Shown: positions 33,273 to 40,227 of the stretch, one piece after another
How positions within the stretch are numbered: position 1 is the first letter of the stretch
How the letters are laid out: each line of letters starts with the position of its first letter
NCBI GenBank assembly: GCA_036274895.1
Contig: DASUEU010000058.1
Location: 151,645-215,644, forward strand
Direction: 5' to 3'
Source of the DNA: CALMKX01 sp036274895
Lineage (GTDB): Bacteria > Acidobacteriota > Thermoanaerobaculia > Multivoradales > SZUA-115
Length of the DNA: 64,000 bases
Program-made: the position numbers and the translations under genes
Notes under the pieces: generated by a model
The model's database searches: none
The model's input: only the letters and a program-made list of their open reading frames with translations
Told to the model about the DNA's origin: nothing

Positions 33273-34375
33273 CCACCCCACCCCACCGAGAGTCCGCGCT
33301 GCTCCTCTACACCGCCCCCGACGGAGCGGTGAAGGTCGGCGTCGTCTTCCGCGACGAGACCGCTTGGCTCACGCAGAAGGCGCTGGCGGACCTCTTCGGC
33401 GTCGGCATCCCGGCCATTGCCAAGCACCTCAAGAACATCTTCGAGTCCGGCGAGCTCGACCCGGCGGCAACTGTTTCCAAAGTGGAAATGGTTCGCACGG
33501 AGGGAGCCCGACAGGTCACGCGCGCCGTCGAGCACTACAACCTCGACGCGATCATCGCCGTCGGCTACCGGGTCAACAGCTACCAGGCTACGCAGTTCCG
33601 CATCTGGGCCACGAGGACCCTGCGCGAGTTCATGATCAAGGGCTTCGTCCTCGACGACGAGCGCCTGAAGCAGGGCAAAGCGTACTTCGGCAAGGACTAC
33701 TTCGAGGAGCTCCTCGAGCGCATCCGAGAGATCCGCGCGAGCGAGCGGCGCTTCTACCAGAAGGTCACCGACCTCTACGCGCTCTGCGCCGACTACGACT
33801 CGCGCGCCCCGCTCACCCAGGAGTTCTTTGCGACCGTGCAGAACAAGCTCCATTGGGCCATCACGGGGCAGACCGCCGCCGAGCTGATCTACTCGTCGGC
33901 CGATGCGACCAGGGCATTCATGGGGCTCACGACCTGGAAAGGCGCGCCCCACGGCAAGATCCTCAAGTCGGACGTCACGGTCGCGAAGAACTACTTGAGC
34001 GAGGCGCACATCGCCGAGCTGAACCGCATCGTCTCGGCCTATCTCGATCTCGCCGAGAACCGCGCCCAGCGCGGCATCCTCATGAGGATGGCCGATTGGG
34101 CCTCGTTCCTGAACGGCTTCCTCGAGCTGTCGAGCTACCCGATCCTCGCCGACAAGGGGAAGGTGAGCGCCGTCGAGGCGAAGCTCAAGGCGGAGAGCGA
34201 ATACGAGGTCTTCCGCCAGCGGCAGGATGCGGAGTTCGTCTCGGACTTCGATCGCGTCCTGGAAGAGACGAAGCGCCTCGCGAGCGGCGAGCCAGAGGGC
34301 CTTCCAGACACGGCGCTCGAGGCCAAAGCCTCCCCGAGATCCCGCAAGCCGCCCACGAAGAAGGGGGGCGCATGA
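33269..34375 (+). CDS. rhuM: RhuM-family protein
   Basis: A 368-aa protein of the RhuM virulence family. Near the N-terminus is a winged-helix-like 'WLTQKALADLFGVGIPAIAKH' region, then 'DAIIAVGYRVNSYQATQFRI' and 'WATRTLREFMIKGFVLDDER', which are the family hallmarks. A second half (about 190-320) carries 'ATVQNKLHWAITGQTAAELI' and 'YLSEAHIAELNRIVSAYLDL' residues. RhuM was named from a Salmonella pathogenicity island, but most relatives sit inside type I restriction or other defence loci, and their function is unknown. Here it lies downstream of an SF2 helicase gene and beside truncated gene ends, consistent with the relic of a larger restriction-type locus. Confidence 0.85.
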   Translation: MTTPPHRESALLLYTAPDGAVKVGVVFRDETAWLTQKALADLFGVGIPAIAKHLKNIFESGELDPAATVSKVEMVRTEGARQVTRAVEHYNLDAIIAVGYRVNSYQATQFRIWATRTLREFMIKGFVLDDERLKQGKAYFGKDYFEELLERIREIRASERRFYQKVTDLYALCADYDSRAPLTQEFFATVQNKLHWAITGQTAAELIYSSADATRAFMGLTTWKGAPHGKILKSDVTVAKNYLSEAHIAELNRIVSAYLDLAENRAQRGILMRMADWASFLNGFLELSSYPILADKGKVSAVEAKLKAESEYEVFRQRQDAEFVSDFDRVLEETKRLASGEPEGLPDTALEAKASPRSRKPPTKKGGA

Positions 34376-34503
34376 CCGCGCCGCATGGCCCGCCGCCGTC
34401 ACGAGGCCTGTTCGGCGTGCTGGCCCGCGCCAGCGCGCTTACCCTCCGCGGCTGCGAGTTCGCCTTCTCCATCCGGCTCTTCACGACGGCGCTCCCCCCT
34501 TGA
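34372..34503 (+). CDS. 43-aa reading frame linking rhuM to the symporter gene
   Basis: An ATG overlapping the rhuM stop (ATGA) opens a 43-codon frame whose stop overlaps the TTG start of the next gene (TTGA). The peptide ('MTAPHGPPPSRGLFGVLARA..') matches no family I know. Double coupling suggests it is translated. The first half may be the start of a gene truncated at the island edge and the second half the end of a gene that once preceded the symporter. Coding status is uncertain. Confidence 0.3.
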   Translation: MTAPHGPPPSRGLFGVLARASALTLRGCEFAFSIRLFTTALPP

Positions 34504-35975
34504 ACCTCGCCCCCCTCGACCTCGCCATCCTGCTCCTCTACCTGGCCGGAGTCGTCGTTCTCGGGTTGTGGATGGGGCGGGGGTCGCGGAGCGTGTCCGA
34601 CTACGTGGTCGGGGACCGCCACCAACCCTGGTGGCTGATCCTGGGTTCGATCGTCGCGACCGAGACCTCCACCGTCACCTTCCTTTCGATCCCCGGCTTC
34701 GCCTACAGCCGGGACTTGACCTGGCTCCAGCTGCCCCTGGGCTTCCTCGCCGGCCGCTTCGCCGTGGCCTGGCTGCTGCTCCCCCGCTACTTCCAGGGCA
34801 GCATCCTGACCTCCTACGAAGTGCTGCGCGAGCGCTTCGGCGGCGCCACCCAGCGGGTGGCCTCGGCCCTCTTCCTGCTGACCCGCAGCCTCGCCGACGG
34901 CCTGCGCCTCTTCCTGACCGCCATCGTGGTCGAGGAGATGGCCGGGATCCCGCTGGCCTGGGCCGTGGTGGTCACCGGCCTCGCCACCCTGGCCTACTGC
35001 TACTTCGGTGGCATGCGGGCCGTGCTGTGGACGGACTTCGTGCAGCTCGCGGTCTACCTGGGGGGCGCCGTGATCGCCCTCCAGGTCCTGCTGGCGCGCC
35101 TACCCGGGGGCTGGGGGCAGCTGGTCGAGATGGGCGGAGCGGCCGGCAAGCTCAAGACCTTCGACCTCGGCTGGAGCCTCAGCGAGCCGCACCTGCTGTG
35201 GGCGGGGCTCCTGGGCGGGGCCTTCCTCACCTTGGGCAGCCACGGCGTGGACCAGCTGATGGTGCAGCGCTACCTCTCGGCCGGCAGCCTGCCGGCGGCC
35301 CGGCGGGCGCTCACCGCCAGCGGCTTCGTGGTGCTCGGCCAGTTCGCCCTCTTCCTGGTGCTCGGGGTGGGCCTGTGGTGCTTCTACCAGCTCTCGCCGC
35401 CGGCCGTCCCCTTTGACCGGCCGGATCGCGTCTTCGTGCGCTTCATCCTCGAGGAGATGCCGCCGGGGCTGGTCGGGGTGCTGATCGGGGCCATTTTCGC
35501 CGCGGCGATGTCCACCCTCTCGAGCTCCCTCAACTCCTGCGCCGCCGCGGCGGCCAACGACTTCTTCCCCCCGCGCGCCGGGGCCGAGGGCTCGCCGGAG
35601 CGGCGGCTGCGGCTGGCCAAGGGGCTCACGGCCCTGTTCGGGTTGATCCAGATCGGCGTCGGCATCGCCGGCCAGTGGCTGGCAACCTCGGTGGTCAACG
35701 CCGTGCTGGGCATCGCCGCCTTCACCACGGGCATCGTGCTGGGGCTGTTCTTCCTGGGCGCCCTCAGCCGCCGCGTGGGCCAGCGCGCGGCCCTGGTGGG
35801 GCTGGTCCTCGGTCTCGCCGGGATGACCTGGGTGTATTTCGGCACCTCACTCGCCTGGCCCTGGTACGCGTTGGTGGGCTCGCTCGGCACCCTGGTGCTC
35901 GGCCTCGGGGCCAGCCTGGTGTGGCCCGAAGAGCCCCCTCAGCTGCCGGCCCAGGGCACCGGTTCGGCGGTGTAG
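34500..35975 (+). CDS. Sodium:solute symporter (SSS family)
   Basis: A 491-aa inner-membrane transporter with about 13 helices. The N-terminus 'LDLAILLLYLAGVVVLGLWM' and 'SVSDYVVGDRHQPWW', then 'SIVATETSTVTFLSIPGFAY' (Na+ site region) and 'GAIFAAAMSTLSSSLNSCAA', are all typical of SSS/SLC5-like carriers of sugars, sialic acid or other organic solutes. TTG 34500 is chosen because it yields the usual N-terminus and overlaps the upstream small frame. It begins the conserved chromosome to the right of the accessory island. If the island were removed it would directly follow the amino-sugar operon, so import of an amino-sugar product is plausible. Confidence 0.85.
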   Translation: MNLAPLDLAILLLYLAGVVVLGLWMGRGSRSVSDYVVGDRHQPWWLILGSIVATETSTVTFLSIPGFAYSRDLTWLQLPLGFLAGRFAVAWLLLPRYFQGSILTSYEVLRERFGGATQRVASALFLLTRSLADGLRLFLTAIVVEEMAGIPLAWAVVVTGLATLAYCYFGGMRAVLWTDFVQLAVYLGGAVIALQVLLARLPGGWGQLVEMGGAAGKLKTFDLGWSLSEPHLLWAGLLGGAFLTLGSHGVDQLMVQRYLSAGSLPAARRALTASGFVVLGQFALFLVLGVGLWCFYQLSPPAVPFDRPDRVFVRFILEEMPPGLVGVLIGAIFAAAMSTLSSSLNSCAAAAANDFFPPRAGAEGSPERRLRLAKGLTALFGLIQIGVGIAGQWLATSVVNAVLGIAAFTTGIVLGLFFLGALSRRVGQRAALVGLVLGLAGMTWVYFGTSLAWPWYALVGSLGTLVLGLGASLVWPEEPPQLPAQGTGSAV

Positions 35976-36832
35976 GCGAGGTAGAACCACCAGCCGGAGA
36001 CGCCCTCGAAGAGGTCGCGGTCGTCCCCGGCCGCGCAGCTGCCCTGCCCTCCCGGCAGCAGCACGGTGATCGGCTGGCCGCCCACGATGGGCAGCTCGGC
36101 CGGCAGCAGCACACCGGCGGCGTCGCTCTCGCGCAGGAAGCCGCGCAGCAGCCCGGCGGGGAACGGGTCCCCCGGGGTCGCCCCGAGGGTCGCCGAGAGC
36201 TGGAGCCCGCGCAGCGGCAGGATGAGGGTCCCGGTGGGCAGCGAGTGGTGCGCCGGCTGGCTGACGAAACAGGGCGGGGCGATCGTGGCCACGGCCGGGG
36301 TGTAGCCCGAAGTGGTGCCGGCCAGCGCCCCCAGGCAGGGGCCCGCCGAGAAGCCGTCGTAGACCGTGGTGCGAGGGATGAAGCTCGGGTCCGGGGCGCA
36401 GTTGGTACCCGCCACCGGCGCCGTGCACAGGCCCTGGCCGACGTCGAGCCGCAGGCTGGCGGCGAGGGCATCGTAGGGCCGGAACTGGTGCAGCAGGGAC
36501 AGGTCCAGGAAGGTATCGCCGTCCCCGTCCGTGGTGATCGAGGTCGCCAGCTGCTCGTTGAACGAGGGACCGAGGCCGAAGGGCAGGGCCTGGTCCGTGA
36601 AGTCCCAGCAGCCCACGACTGGCACCGGGGCGAAGACGTGGGGATCCCGCAGGTCGAGGTCGCTGATCCGCAACACCGTGGCCGGCAGGAGCGGCGGCTC
36701 CCCCACCGACAGGGACCAGGCGAGAGTGTTCCCGCTCTCGAAGCCGTCGAGGAAGATCGGGGTCTGGGGCGAGGCGGGCGGGGCAAGGCCGAGGCAGACG
36801 AGCACACTCAGGATCGCAGGTCGCGGGCTCAT
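35939..36832 (-). CDS. Exported protein with DGFESG motif, function unknown
   Basis: A 297-aa exported protein. A signal peptide (residues 1-22, 'AILSVLVCLGLAPPASP') is followed directly by 'IFLDGFESGNTLAWS', a motif recurrent at the mature N-terminus of secreted proteins in acidobacterial and some proteobacterial genomes. The rest is rich in Pro, Gly and paired Cys, with no known catalytic motif. It probably acts outside the cytoplasm. A TAGACT box lies 8 nt before the ATG, with no ribosome site. The last 37 bp overlap the end of the convergent symporter gene, so there is no room for a separate terminator. Confidence 0.65.
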   Translation of the reverse strand: MSPRPAILSVLVCLGLAPPASPQTPIFLDGFESGNTLAWSLSVGEPPLLPATVLRISDLDLRDPHVFAPVPVVGCWDFTDQALPFGLGPSFNEQLATSITTDGDGDTFLDLSLLHQFRPYDALAASLRLDVGQGLCTAPVAGTNCAPDPSFIPRTTVYDGFSAGPCLGALAGTTSGYTPAVATIAPPCFVSQPAHHSLPTGTLILPLRGLQLSATLGATPGDPFPAGLLRGFLRESDAAGVLLPAELPIVGGQPITVLLPGGQGSCAAGDDRDLFEGVSGWWFYLAYTAEPVPWAGS

Positions 36833-36840
36833 TTCGGCAG

Positions 36841-36846
36841 AGTCTA
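36841..36846 (-). promoter_or_regulatory. Putative -10 box (TAGACT) of the DGFESG gene
   Basis: On the minus strand TAGACT ends 8 nt before the ATG at 36832 and no ribosome site is present, the same short spacing as at lysA and DUF4160. It predicts a leaderless transcript. Confidence 0.4.
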
Positions 36847-36902
36847 GCAACTCGGAGGAAGCGGGCCGGCGGGGGGACCTCCCGCCGGCCGGGGTAGCGG
36901 CG

Positions 36903-37505
36903 TTACGGGGTGCGGTTGATGCGGGAGCGCACGGCGTCCGGGGTCACCGTGCACAGGCCGTCGCTCGAGAAGGTGATGTAGGAGCCCGCACCGAAGACGT
37001 CCACGCCGTGGGGGTAGGTGCACTCCACGTAGCTGTCGACGTTGCCGGGGTTCCAGCCCGTGCCGCCATAGTTGTACACCCGCGAGGTCTGGCCGTAGAC
37101 CGTGGCCGGGCCGGGAGCGGTGGTCACCGAGGTATTGGGGTAGACGTCCCAGTTCTTGCCCTTGAGCTCCCAGTGGTCGCCGGAGATGCAGCAGTCGGCG
37201 ATGGCGAAGTCGAGGTAGCTGGCACCGGAGCACCGGACCCGATAGCCCTGCACCTCGGCGGGACCTAAGGCCACGCAGAGCCAGACCTCCGACCACGCCG
37301 CAGTCGGGTCGACCTTGGCGGCCGGGAAGGAGTACGGGCCCCAGGCCGCCTCACCGGGTGTGCCGATCGCGAAGTCGTTGCGGCCGGCCGCCGGCGGCGG
37401 TGCCGGACTGTCGGCCGCCGGTGTCGCGGCGATGGCCGCGAGCGCCGTTGCCAGGAAGGCGACAGCAACCAGGAGCGTGGGGATCCGAAGGCCGATACGA
37501 GTCAT
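36903..37505 (-). CDS. Exported protein of unknown function
   Basis: A 200-aa protein with a clear signal peptide (about 1-27, 'LLVAVAFLATALAAIAA'). The mature part (about 40-200) has four or more Cys ('VRCSGASYLDFAIADCCISG') and many aromatic residues, as in small secreted beta-rich domains. No family is recognised. An AAGGAGG site lies 6 nt before ATG 37505. The gene is divergent from the marR gene across a markedly AT-rich region, so the two may share regulation. Confidence 0.65.
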   Translation of the reverse strand: MTRIGLRIPTLLVAVAFLATALAAIAATPAADSPAPPPAAGRNDFAIGTPGEAAWGPYSFPAAKVDPTAAWSEVWLCVALGPAEVQGYRVRCSGASYLDFAIADCCISGDHWELKGKNWDVYPNTSVTTAPGPATVYGQTSRVYNYGGTGWNPGNVDSYVECTYPHGVDVFGAGSYITFSSDGLCTVTPDAVRSRINRTP

Positions 37506-37554
37506 GGCGAGCCTCCTTGAGGTTGTGCGACACCCACCGCGGGTGCCGCCGTCG

Positions 37555-37680
37555 GCGAATATCGTTCTACCATGTATCGTTCGTTGAGGCAAGTTTGCAA
37601 ATATCATGAACATAGATTTAAAGATTGGAAACTAATATGCTATACCTTTTGGTGCTATGTTCGCTCGCCATGGATTGTCT
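37555..37680. promoter_or_regulatory. AT-rich divergent control region
   Basis: About 120 bp rich in A and T (for example GCAAATATCATGAACATAG and GATTTAAAGATTGGAAAC) in an otherwise GC-rich window. It lies between an exported-protein gene and a marR gene transcribed away from each other. Likely holds both promoters (ATGCTATACC could be a -10 on the plus strand) and a MarR operator. No exact operator palindrome could be fixed by eye. Confidence 0.45.
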
Positions 37681-37751
37681 CAAGGCTCGCTTCCGCCCTT
37701 CTCCGCGGCGCTGAGAGCAAGTAGGCTTGGCGTCGCGGAGCTCGACCAAGG

Positions 37752-38426
37752 ATGATCAACGATCGCCCGACCCCCAGTGCTCCACCGGCTCGTTCCCCCG
37801 CCCAGCACATCGCCGCCGGCCTCGCCAGGATCGGTCTGGCGCTCAAGAGCCAGGCATGGCAACAGGGTTGGGCCGACGACCTGACCCCCACCCAGGGCCA
37901 GATCCTCGCCGACGTCGCCACCCATCCCGCCCGCACCCTCGGAGCCGTCGCCGAAGCCCTCGGCATCCGGCCCTCCACCGCCTCCGAGGCCGTGGCGGTG
38001 CTCGAGGCCAAGGGCCTGCTCACCAAGGAGCGAGACCTGGGCGACGGCCGCCGCCTCGCCCTGGCCTTGACCAGCACCGGGCGAACCGCCGCCGAACGCG
38101 TGGCCCGCTGGCCCGATTTCCTGACCACGGTGGTCGAGGAGCTCGAGCCCGCGGAGCAGGGCGTGCTGCTCCGGCTGCTGCAGAGGTTGATCCGCGCGCT
38201 CCAGGAGCGGGGGGAGATTCCCGTCGCCTCGATGTGCGTGACCTGCCGCTACTTCCGCCCCCACGTCCACGACAACCCGGCGGCGCCCCATCACTGCGCG
38301 TATGTAAACGCTCCCATCGGGGACCGCGACCTGCGGCTGGACTGCGCGGAGCACCGCTCGGCCTCGCCCGAGGAAGCCTCCCGCAATTGGGAGCGCTTCA
38401 TCGGCGCGAGTGCCGGCGCCCTTTGA
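37752..38426 (+). CDS. MarR-family regulator with C-terminal Cys/His motif
   Basis: A 224-aa winged-helix regulator. The MarR domain spans about 18-150: 'LTPTQGQILADVATHPARTL' with 'GAVAEALGIRPSTASEAVAV' forms the recognition helices and 'RDLGDGRRLALALTSTGR' the wing. A C-terminal extension follows, 'MCVTCRYFRPHVHDN', 'PHHCAYVNAP' and 'RLDCAEH', giving C-x2-C...H-H-C...C-x2-H. This pattern could bind Zn or Fe and sense metal or redox state. Similar tails occur in a sub-group of MarR proteins. It probably represses its own gene and the divergent exported-protein gene through the AT-rich region. Confidence 0.82.
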   Translation: MINDRPTPSAPPARSPAQHIAAGLARIGLALKSQAWQQGWADDLTPTQGQILADVATHPARTLGAVAEALGIRPSTASEAVAVLEAKGLLTKERDLGDGRRLALALTSTGRTAAERVARWPDFLTTVVEELEPAEQGVLLRLLQRLIRALQERGEIPVASMCVTCRYFRPHVHDNPAAPHHCAYVNAPIGDRDLRLDCAEHRSASPEEASRNWERFIGASAGAL

Positions 38427-38432
38427 GGGGGG

Positions 38433-39002
38433 CTAGGGCAGGCGGACGGGGGTGCGCACCTCGGTGGTGGCCCACTTGAGCACGAGGTCGGCGCCGGTGT
38501 CGGTCTTGTCGAGGGCGATGGTGAACCACTCCACCTCCGCCTCGAGAGCCTTGGGAGTGACGGTCACCGTGGCGACGTCGTTCTTGGCGTCGTAGGCCCG
38601 CGAGCCCCACAGGCCCAGGGCGGAGTTGAAGTGGATCTTCCAAGACTCCGCGCCGGGAGTGGTGAACATCGTGTAGGTGCCGGCCGCCAGCCTGGTCCCG
38701 CCGATCGTCACGTCCCGGGTCACCGTGATCTCGGTGCCCTCGTTGGCGCCCGTGCGCCAGACCTCGCCGAAGGGGACCAGGGCTCCGGACTCCTTGGTGC
38801 CGAAGATGGCGCGGCCCTTCTTGCCGGGGCGGCTGTAGACCACCCGCACGTAGGCATCGCCCAAGGTGATGCGCGACATCCCCATCGGGCTGGGCCGCTT
38901 GGTGGGATCGTCCTGCTGGGGAGCCTGGGCCGACAGCAGGGAGGGCTGGAGGAGAATCAGGGAAGCGACGGTGGCGAGGGCGAACCGGAGGGCTCGGTGC
39001 AT
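38433..39002 (-). CDS. DUF2911-family exported protein
   Basis: A 189-aa protein with a signal peptide (1-26, 'VASLILLQPSLLSAQA'). 'RPSPMGMSRITLGDAYVRVV' and 'YSRPGKKGRAIFG', then 'FGEVWRTGANEGTEITVT' and 'LAAGTYTMFTTPG' are the hallmark of DUF2911, a beta-rich secreted domain of unknown function common in Acidobacteriota and Bacteroidota. ATG 39002 has AAAGGAG 6 nt upstream. It lies 31 bp downstream of hemW on the same strand and is convergent with marR. Confidence 0.82.
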   Translation of the reverse strand: MHRALRFALATVASLILLQPSLLSAQAPQQDDPTKRPSPMGMSRITLGDAYVRVVYSRPGKKGRAIFGTKESGALVPFGEVWRTGANEGTEITVTRDVTIGGTRLAAGTYTMFTTPGAESWKIHFNSALGLWGSRAYDAKNDVATVTVTPKALEAEVEWFTIALDKTDTGADLVLKWATTEVRTPVRLP

Positions 39003-39033
39003 GATGGGCTCCTTTGTCGAAAGCGGGCGGATC

Positions 39034-40227
39034 TTAGCAGGGAGCCATGGTGGTGCCGGGCAGGGCCGGCTCCAGCTCGAGGGCCGCGACCAGCCCGTCG
39101 GCCACGGCGAGACCGGCGAGGGTGGCCGCGAGGCGGCCATCCTCGAGCCGCACCAGGCCCTGCTCTCGCCATCGTTCGAGCCGGGCAGCGTTCGCCGCCG
39201 CGAGGTCGAAGCCGTAGCGCTCGGTGAAGCTCGCGAGGTCGATCCCCTCGGTCGTGCGCAGGCCGAGCATCACGGCCTCAAGGGCCAGGGCCTCCGGCTC
39301 GAGGTCCTCCCAGCCGGCCAGGGGCCGTTGTCCCAAGTCGAGGCGACGCAGCCAGCCGTCCAGCCGCCGCTCGTTCCAGGAGCGGCGCCTCCTGCCGTCG
39401 AAAGAATGGGCCGAGGGCCCGAGCCCGAGATAGGGGGCGTGCCGCCAGTACTTCTGGTTGTGGCGGGAGCGGTGCTCGGGGCCACGGGCGAAGTTCGAAA
39501 CCTCGTAGGCCGCGAGGCCATGGTCGGCGAGAACGCGATGCAGCAGGCCGAAGAGGTCGGCTTGCCCGTCCTCCCCCAGCTCGGCCAGCTGCCCTTTGCG
39601 GCGCCGGGTACCGAAGGCGGTGCCCTCGTGGACGGTGAGCTGGTAGGCCGAGAGGTGATCGGGCTCGAGGGCGAGGGCCCGCTCGAGGCTGCGGCGGAGG
39701 GCCGCCTGGTCCTGGCCGGGGAGGCCGAAGATCAGGTCCAGGGAGACGGTGGAAAAGCCCGCCGCCTTGGCCCGGTGCACCGCCTCCTCCGCCCCCCGGC
39801 CGCTGTGCCGGCGGCCGAGGAAGGCAAGCTCGGCGTCGTCGAAGGACTGGACGCCCAACGAGAGCGTGCGCACGCCCAGCCGGCGCCAGGCTTCGAGGCT
39901 CTCCGCCGTCACGTCCTCCGGGTTGGCTTCGAGGAAGACCCAGGAGTCGGGCAGCACCCCCAGATGCCGCCGGCAAGCCTCGAGAAGGGCGGCGAGATCC
40001 TCGGCGGGCAGGAGGGAGGGGGTGCCACCGCCGAAGTAGACGGTGTCGAAGCCGGCCCTTTCCAGGGGACCCACCCGCTCGATCTCCCGGGTGATGGCGC
40101 TGGCGAAGCGCCGCCGCCTTGCCTCGCTGGCCTTGACCACGGCGAAGTCGCAGTAGGGGCAGACCTCGGAACAGAACGGCAGGTGGAGGTAGAGGCCCGG
40201 GCCCTCGCTCGACCGGGGGGCCGTCAT
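39034..40227 (-). CDS. hemW: HemW-type radical SAM haem chaperone
   Basis: A 397-aa radical SAM protein of the HemN/HemW group. The cluster motif is C19-x3-C23-x2-C26 in 'LPFCSEVCPYCDFAV', followed by 'VYFGGGTPSLL' and 'FLEANPEDVT'. The 'NQKYWRHAPYLGLGPSAHSF' segment and C-terminal HTH-like domain are also family features. The short N-terminus, lacking the HemN extension, argues for the haem chaperone HemW rather than coproporphyrinogen dehydrogenase. Its ATG shares one base with the stop of the upstream phosphatase-TPR gene. Haem supply would suit a genome with an octahaem cytochrome. Confidence 0.85.
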   Translation of the reverse strand: MTAPRSSEGPGLYLHLPFCSEVCPYCDFAVVKASEARRRRFASAITREIERVGPLERAGFDTVYFGGGTPSLLPAEDLAALLEACRRHLGVLPDSWVFLEANPEDVTAESLEAWRRLGVRTLSLGVQSFDDAELAFLGRRHSGRGAEEAVHRAKAAGFSTVSLDLIFGLPGQDQAALRRSLERALALEPDHLSAYQLTVHEGTAFGTRRRKGQLAELGEDGQADLFGLLHRVLADHGLAAYEVSNFARGPEHRSRHNQKYWRHAPYLGLGPSAHSFDGRRRRSWNERRLDGWLRRLDLGQRPLAGWEDLEPEALALEAVMLGLRTTEGIDLASFTERYGFDLAAANAARLERWREQGLVRLEDGRLAATLAGLAVADGLVAALELEPALPGTTMAPC

